A program made the position numbers and the translations under genes. A stretch of 64,000 nucleotides of DNA, from positions 547,719 through 611,718 of the forward strand of contig NZ_QCYJ01000130.1 of the NCBI RefSeq assembly GCF_003123685.1, given 5' to 3'. Source of the DNA: Nocardia aurea. GTDB taxonomy: Bacteria; Actinomycetota; Actinomycetes; Mycobacteriales; Mycobacteriaceae. Of the stretch, positions 60,285 to 64,000 are shown one piece after another. A model generated the notes under the pieces. The model made no database searches and was not told the DNA's origin. It worked only from the letters and a program-made list of their open reading frames with translations. Each line of letters opens with the position of its first letter. Position 1 is the stretch's first letter.

Positions 60285-60878
60285 CTATCCCAGCGCAAGA
60301 TCTTTGAGACCGAGGATCGAGCGATACTCCAGTCCCTCGGCCGCGATGACCTGATCCGCCCCCGTCTCACGGTCGACGACCGTCGCCACGCCGACCACCT
60401 CGGCACCGGCCTCGCGCAACGCGCGCACCGCCGTGAGCGGGGAATTTCCGGTGGTTGTCGTGTCCTCGACGACCAGCACGCGCTTGCCGACGATATCCGG
60501 GCCCTCGATCTGACGCTGCATGCCGTGTGTCTTGGCCGCCTTACGGACGACGAACGCGTTGATGGGTCTGCCCGGTGCGTGCATCACGGCCAGCGCGACC
60601 GGGTCCGCGCCCATGGTGAGCCCGCCGACCGATTCGAAATCCCAGTCGGCAACCAGCTCGCGCAGCAACCGCCCGATCAGCGGCGCGGCCCGGTGGTGCA
60701 GGGTGGCGCGACGCAGGTCGACGTAGTAGTCGGCCTCGTTGCCGGAGGACAGCGTCACCTTGCCGTGCACCACCGCGAGTTCGCGCACCAGCGCGGCCAA
60801 TCGATCACGGTCGGAACCGGCCTGGGAGCCGACCTCGGCGCCGAGAGCGGAATCATGCGATGTCGCCTCGTCGATCAT
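60285..60878 (-). CDS. pyrE: Orotate phosphoribosyltransferase
   Basis: PyrE adds ribose phosphate from PRPP to orotate, giving OMP. In 197 residues, the PRPP loop RVLVVEDTTTTGNSPL (133-148) and the flexible loop VRKAAKTHGMQRQIEG are clear. ATG 60878 lies 2 nt after the SDR stop; the two genes are in one operon. It corresponds to M. tuberculosis Rv0382c. Confidence 0.95.
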   Translation of the reverse strand: MIDEATSHDSALGAEVGSQAGSDRDRLAALVRELAVVHGKVTLSSGNEADYYVDLRRATLHHRAAPLIGRLLRELVADWDFESVGGLTMGADPVALAVMHAPGRPINAFVVRKAAKTHGMQRQIEGPDIVGKRVLVVEDTTTTGNSPLTAVRALREAGAEVVGVATVVDRETGADQVIAAEGLEYRSILGLKDLALG

Positions 60879-60880
60879 GT

Positions 60881-61693
60881 CTAAGTCCTTCCGCGTGAGT
60901 TGAACAGGCCGCGATTGATCCGGACCTGCAGGGTTCGCGGCACCAGCCCGGCCACCGTGGTGAGCGCCTTGTACTGCGCACCGGGCACGCTGATCACCCG
61001 GTCTTTCTCCAGATCGCTCAGAGAACCGGCGACGACCTGCTCGACGGACAGCCACAGCGGTTTCGGCAGCGAAGACATCTCGATACCTGCACGCTCGTGG
61101 AATTCGGTGTGGACGAAACCGGGGCACAGCGCCTGGATCCGGACACCTGTTCCGGCCAGACCACCCGCCAACCCTTCCGTGAAGGATACGACGTAGGACT
61201 TGGAGGCCGAATAGGTCGAGCCCCGTCCCGGCACCAGACCCGCCACACTGGCCACATTGACGATGGAACCCTTGGCCGCGGCGATCATCGCGGGCAGCGC
61301 CGCGTGGGTCAATTGCAGCACCGAGGTCACGTTGACATCGAGCTGGGCCTGCAACTGCTCGTACGGGAGGGTCCAGAATTCGCCCGAATGCGCGAAACCC
61401 GCGTTGTTGACGAGGAATTCGACCCCCTCGGCGGCGCGGGCCGCGACCTTCGCACGATCGTCGGCGTCGGCGAGATCGGCCGCAAGCACCTCCGAACGGG
61501 TGGCGAATTTTCGCTCCAACTCCTCCGCCAGGGCCGTCAGTCGTTCCTCGTCACGGGCGACGAGCACGAGATCGTAACCGAGCGAGGCGAGGCGCTGGGC
61601 GAAGCCGTTGCCGATACCGGAGGTGGGTCCGGTGATCAGAGCGACGGGTCTGGTCGCGCCGGGAAGACGCGCGGAATCGGCACTATCGGTCAT
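60881..61693 (-). CDS. Short-chain dehydrogenase/reductase
   Basis: A 270-residue classical SDR. Cofactor motif TGPTSGIG (21-28), NNAG (96-99), catalytic Ser149, Tyr161 and Lys165 (YSASK) are present, and PGFVHTEFH follows. Substrate unknown; related mycobacterial SDRs act on mycolic-acid-type beta-keto esters or lipids. ATG 61693 is followed two bases after its stop by pyrE. This places it between ttfA and pyrE. Confidence 0.9.
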   Translation of the reverse strand: MTDSADSARLPGATRPVALITGPTSGIGNGFAQRLASLGYDLVLVARDEERLTALAEELERKFATRSEVLAADLADADDRAKVAARAAEGVEFLVNNAGFAHSGEFWTLPYEQLQAQLDVNVTSVLQLTHAALPAMIAAAKGSIVNVASVAGLVPGRGSTYSASKSYVVSFTEGLAGGLAGTGVRIQALCPGFVHTEFHERAGIEMSSLPKPLWLSVEQVVAGSLSDLEKDRVISVPGAQYKALTTVAGLVPRTLQVRINRGLFNSRGRT

Positions 61694-61735
61694 TGCGACG
61701 CAATCCAATCGAGCGGGTCACCGTGGACCCGCGGT

Positions 61736-62797
61736 TCATTTCGGGACGGGGCCCTGGTACGGACGGAATCCCGGGTGGAACGGCCCGCCGGGCTGTTCGG
61801 GGGCCTCCTCGCGCGACAGCGCGGCGGGCACCTCGTCGGAACGCTCGTCCTCGTCGCGTACTTCGGGAGGGCGCTGCTCCCCGCGACGGTCGGCGGCGGA
61901 GTCCGCGGAATCCTCGGAGTCGGCGCTCCGTGGTCCGCTGTCGTCTCGCACGCGCGGCCGTGAGTCGGGGACCACCGCCAGCGACGGTCTGCGCGACGAT
62001 TCGGCGTCCAGCGGCCCGTCGTAGGGGCGGCCCGCGTAGGCGCGGCCCTCGCGGGGGCGTTCGGACTCGATGTCGGACACCGACCCACGCGCGGGTTCGG
62101 CCTGATCGTCGTGATCGGTCTCGGCGGGCCGACGCTTGGGATGCGGCCTGCCGGGATCGTGACTGCCGGAATCGGTTCCGCGCGGATCGGCGACCGGGGG
62201 CAGCACGTGCAGCAGGCCGGACAGCCGCAGCACCGCGTCGATCGCGGTCTCCCAGTCCTTGGCCGAGGTGCCGACCGAGAGCATGCCGAGGGTCCAGTTG
62301 CCCTCGCTCCACAGCATCTGCACGGTGTCGGGCAGACCCTCGATGAAGGCGACCATCCGCTGGTCGACGGCATGCCTGGCGATTTCCGGGTTGGTCGCGA
62401 ACACGACCCTGTCACCGATCGCGCCGAGCAGTTCCAGATCGGCGTCCTTGGGCGGCGACGCGGATTTGAGCCGCATGTCCACGTCGATATCCGAGCCGAT
62501 CTGCCTGCGCACCGCGACCAGCGTCGCCGCGTCCTCCAGATCGAAAAGAACGAATTTCTCGCCCTTGCGAATGCCGGAGACCACGTCGACCGCGGACAGG
62601 TAACCCAACTTGGCCAGCGCGCCGCGCCGCCAGGTCGCGGGCAGCGCCGGTTCCACCGATACGTAGGTGTACCCCTGCGCCTTCGCCCAGACCTGCCGCG
62701 CGTGACCGGTCCGCTGCCGCTGGACCCGATCGAAATACAGCAACACGATCGCACCAACCAGTGCGATCGCCGCCAACCCGAACCACATTGCCGTCAT
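61736..62797 (-). CDS. ttfA: TtfA-like trehalose-monomycolate transport factor
   Basis: A 353-residue protein with one N-terminal helix (2-22, MWFGLAAIALVGAIVLLYF) and a cytosolic domain (30-205) with SVEPALPATWRRG, LGYLSAVDVVSGIRKGEKFVLFDLED and LWSEGNWTLGMLSVG. This matches M. tuberculosis Rv0383c (TtfA), which binds MmpL3 and is required for TMM export. The remaining ~145 residues are Asp/Ser/Pro-rich and disordered, longer than in Mtb (about 284 residues). It sits between clpB and pyrE, as in Mtb. Confidence 0.87.
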   Translation of the reverse strand: MTAMWFGLAAIALVGAIVLLYFDRVQRQRTGHARQVWAKAQGYTYVSVEPALPATWRRGALAKLGYLSAVDVVSGIRKGEKFVLFDLEDAATLVAVRRQIGSDIDVDMRLKSASPPKDADLELLGAIGDRVVFATNPEIARHAVDQRMVAFIEGLPDTVQMLWSEGNWTLGMLSVGTSAKDWETAIDAVLRLSGLLHVLPPVADPRGTDSGSHDPGRPHPKRRPAETDHDDQAEPARGSVSDIESERPREGRAYAGRPYDGPLDAESSRRPSLAVVPDSRPRVRDDSGPRSADSEDSADSAADRRGEQRPPEVRDEDERSDEVPAALSREEAPEQPGGPFHPGFRPYQGPVPK

Positions 62798-62871
62798 CGC
62801 GCTCTACCCTAATGGTCCTGGCCGGGCAGAGCCCGCCTTTGGTCGCGCGCCGGGCCGGATGGCGGCGCGGT

Positions 62872-63744
62872 TCATCGCGGTCCCCCCGGCAGCGCGGCGC
62901 TGATGATGAGTTTCGCGTCGATGGAACCGTCCGCGGACTCGTCGCCCTGCACCATCACCACATCGCCGACGGGCAGTTCGCTGACCTTCGTACTCGACAG
63001 CGAGATCACCTGGGTTTTCGCGCTGGTCCGCACGGTGACGGTATCGCCCGACAGGGTGCTCAGGGTGAGCGTGGCGCCGTCGTTGGCGCTGATGGTCCCC
63101 ATCGTCGCGCCGATGCCGTCGAGTCCGGGCAGACCCGGCACACCGCTCGGCGAAACCGGATCCGACGGCTGCGTGCCGGTGGCGGACGGGCCGAGTGTCG
63201 GGAAGACGCGACTGGTACCCGCCGCGTTCGACGACGGCTCGGACTCCTTGTTGCCGAGCAGAACTCCCGCGGCGACGCCGACCACCGCGATCAGCGCGAT
63301 CACACCGAGCGCGAGCGCGATCCACAATCCGGTGTTGCGCTTGGGTGGCGGCGGTTCGCCCGGTCCGTAGCCGCCGGTCGGCGGTCCACCGGGCGGCATC
63401 GCGCCGGGCTGTCCCTGGTGACCCGCCCACTGGTTGCCGTAGCCGCTGTCGTAGGGGGCCCCGCCGCTCTCGTAACCGCCCCACTGGCTTTCGTGGGTCG
63501 GCATCTGCTGGGTGGCGTTGGGCGGGGGCGGCGCCCACGGTTCGAATTGCTCCGCCTGCGGATACCTCGACGTCTCGGGCGCCCCGGTGCCGTAGGCGAC
63601 CGTGGGGTCGCTCGTGCCGCCGTAGGCGACGGTCGGGTCGTCGGTGTGGGCGGACCTGTCGAATCCGGACTGCCCCGGCGAACCGAGGTGTTCGGTCGGC
63701 GCATCGTCCGGCCGTTGTCCCCAGGGGTCCTTCGGGTTCGTCAT
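62872..63744 (-). CDS. Membrane-anchored DUF5666-like exported protein
   Basis: A 290-residue protein: Gln/Gly/Pro/Tyr-rich cytosolic region (1-135, with GYGNQWAGHQGQ), a helix at about 139-163 (GLWIALALGVIALIAVVGVAAGVLLG), and an exported beta-rich domain (210-285: GTISANDGATLTLSTLSGDTVTVRTSAKTQV), similar to DUF5666. ATG 63744 preferred over an earlier start. Function unknown. Confidence 0.7.
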   Translation of the reverse strand: MTNPKDPWGQRPDDAPTEHLGSPGQSGFDRSAHTDDPTVAYGGTSDPTVAYGTGAPETSRYPQAEQFEPWAPPPPNATQQMPTHESQWGGYESGGAPYDSGYGNQWAGHQGQPGAMPPGGPPTGGYGPGEPPPPKRNTGLWIALALGVIALIAVVGVAAGVLLGNKESEPSSNAAGTSRVFPTLGPSATGTQPSDPVSPSGVPGLPGLDGIGATMGTISANDGATLTLSTLSGDTVTVRTSAKTQVISLSSTKVSELPVGDVVMVQGDESADGSIDAKLIISAALPGGPR

Positions 63745-63854
63745 GGCCTCCACGATATGCCGGGTCCGCGCATCCGGCGATCAGGTCGCGCCGATGGCGG
63801 GCGCGTGTACGGCAACGCGCCGCGCACGGACCTGAAATCCGCGCGCGGCGCGCG

Positions 63855-64000
63855 AGTTACTTACCGACGATCAGGGTGTCGCCGTCCTTGCTGACATTCA
63901 CCTTCACGGTGTCGCCGTCGTTGATCTCTCCGGCCAGTAGTGCTTTGGCGAGGGTGTCGCCGATGGCTTGTTGGATCAGCCTGCGTAGTGGTCTGGCGCC
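63855..64000 (-). CDS. clpB: Chaperone ClpB, C-terminal 48 residues (window edge)
   Basis: The frame enters from the right edge and stops at TAA (63855-63857). It reads GARPLRRLIQQAIGDTLAKA and ends in DTLIVGK, the C-terminal D2 domain of ClpB, a hexameric disaggregase. Only this part is visible. In M. tuberculosis, clpB (Rv0384c) sits beside ttfA, as here. Confidence 0.85.

Noticed and set aside
1..64000. tRNA, rRNA, prophage, IS element or attachment site
   Set aside because: No cloverleaf with a TTCGANNC T-loop and CCA-type acceptor stem, no transposase or integrase motif, and no target-site duplication was found by eye; a tRNAscan or ISfinder run would be decisive.

Overview
The window is high-GC actinobacterial DNA, most likely from Nocardia or a close mycolic-acid-producing relative. 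Support comes from an F420-dependent glucose-6-phosphate dehydrogenase with a deazaflavin nitroreductase, a SAM-IV riboswitch ahead of metZ, EmbR-, TtfA-, DedA- and GH76-like envelope genes, and many genes matching M. tuberculosis loci Rv0357c-Rv0417 (matched from memory) in blocks that are locally conserved but globally reshuffled. I see no tRNA, rRNA, phage, IS or CRISPR.

Layout. 1-5.3 kb: glnH(partial)-glnX, a mutT3-like Nudix gene, and the thiamine thiazole/coupling genes thiE <-> thiO-thiS-thiG. 5.3-8.8 kb: pta-ackA overflow operon. 8.9-14.3 kb: F420 genes (ddn-like, fgd) interleaved with a DJ-1/PfpI-MarR pair behind a striking nested palindrome, an 82-bp degenerate duplicate of part of the ddn-like gene, an RpiB-like enzyme, a beta-solenoid protein and a NagD-type phosphatase. 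14.4-16.1 kb: SAM-IV riboswitch, rhodanese, metZ. 17-20.6 kb: fprA with an IdeR/DtxR-like box, an amidohydrolase and two membrane proteins. 20.9-24 kb: a 1017-residue protein with a degenerate NERD-nuclease fold, an enormous Pro-rich region and one membrane helix. 24-33.4 kb: accessory catabolic block with a bicupin, an arylsulfatase, an alpha-methylacyl-CoA racemase, TetR with tandem operators, a hydrolase and an orphan solute-binding lipoprotein. 33.4-39 kb: MocR regulator, Ogt alkyltransferase, LAL/LuxR regulator.

39.2-64 kb is a core block: purA with a structured leader, an Rv0358-like gene, an M50 peptidase, FUSC and DUF3151 proteins, a 1143-residue repeat-rich Rv0361-like membrane protein, a fused HadA/HadB-type dehydratase, a DUF4185 (GH183, D-arabinanase-type) secreted protein, excalibur proteins, an EmbR-like regulator, fba, two dedA genes, GH76, a SpoU methyltransferase, a KAS III, pyrE, an SDR, ttfA and the 3' end of clpB.

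Themes linking the genes are redox supply (fgd, fprA, F420 enzymes), sulfur/methionine control, acetate and glycolytic flux (pta-ackA, fba), and assembly or turnover of the arabinogalactan/mycolate envelope (ttfA, DUF4185, GH76, HadAB-like, EmbR). A recurrent promoter layout, TANNNT followed 6-7 nt later by ATG/GTG, indicates frequent leaderless transcription.
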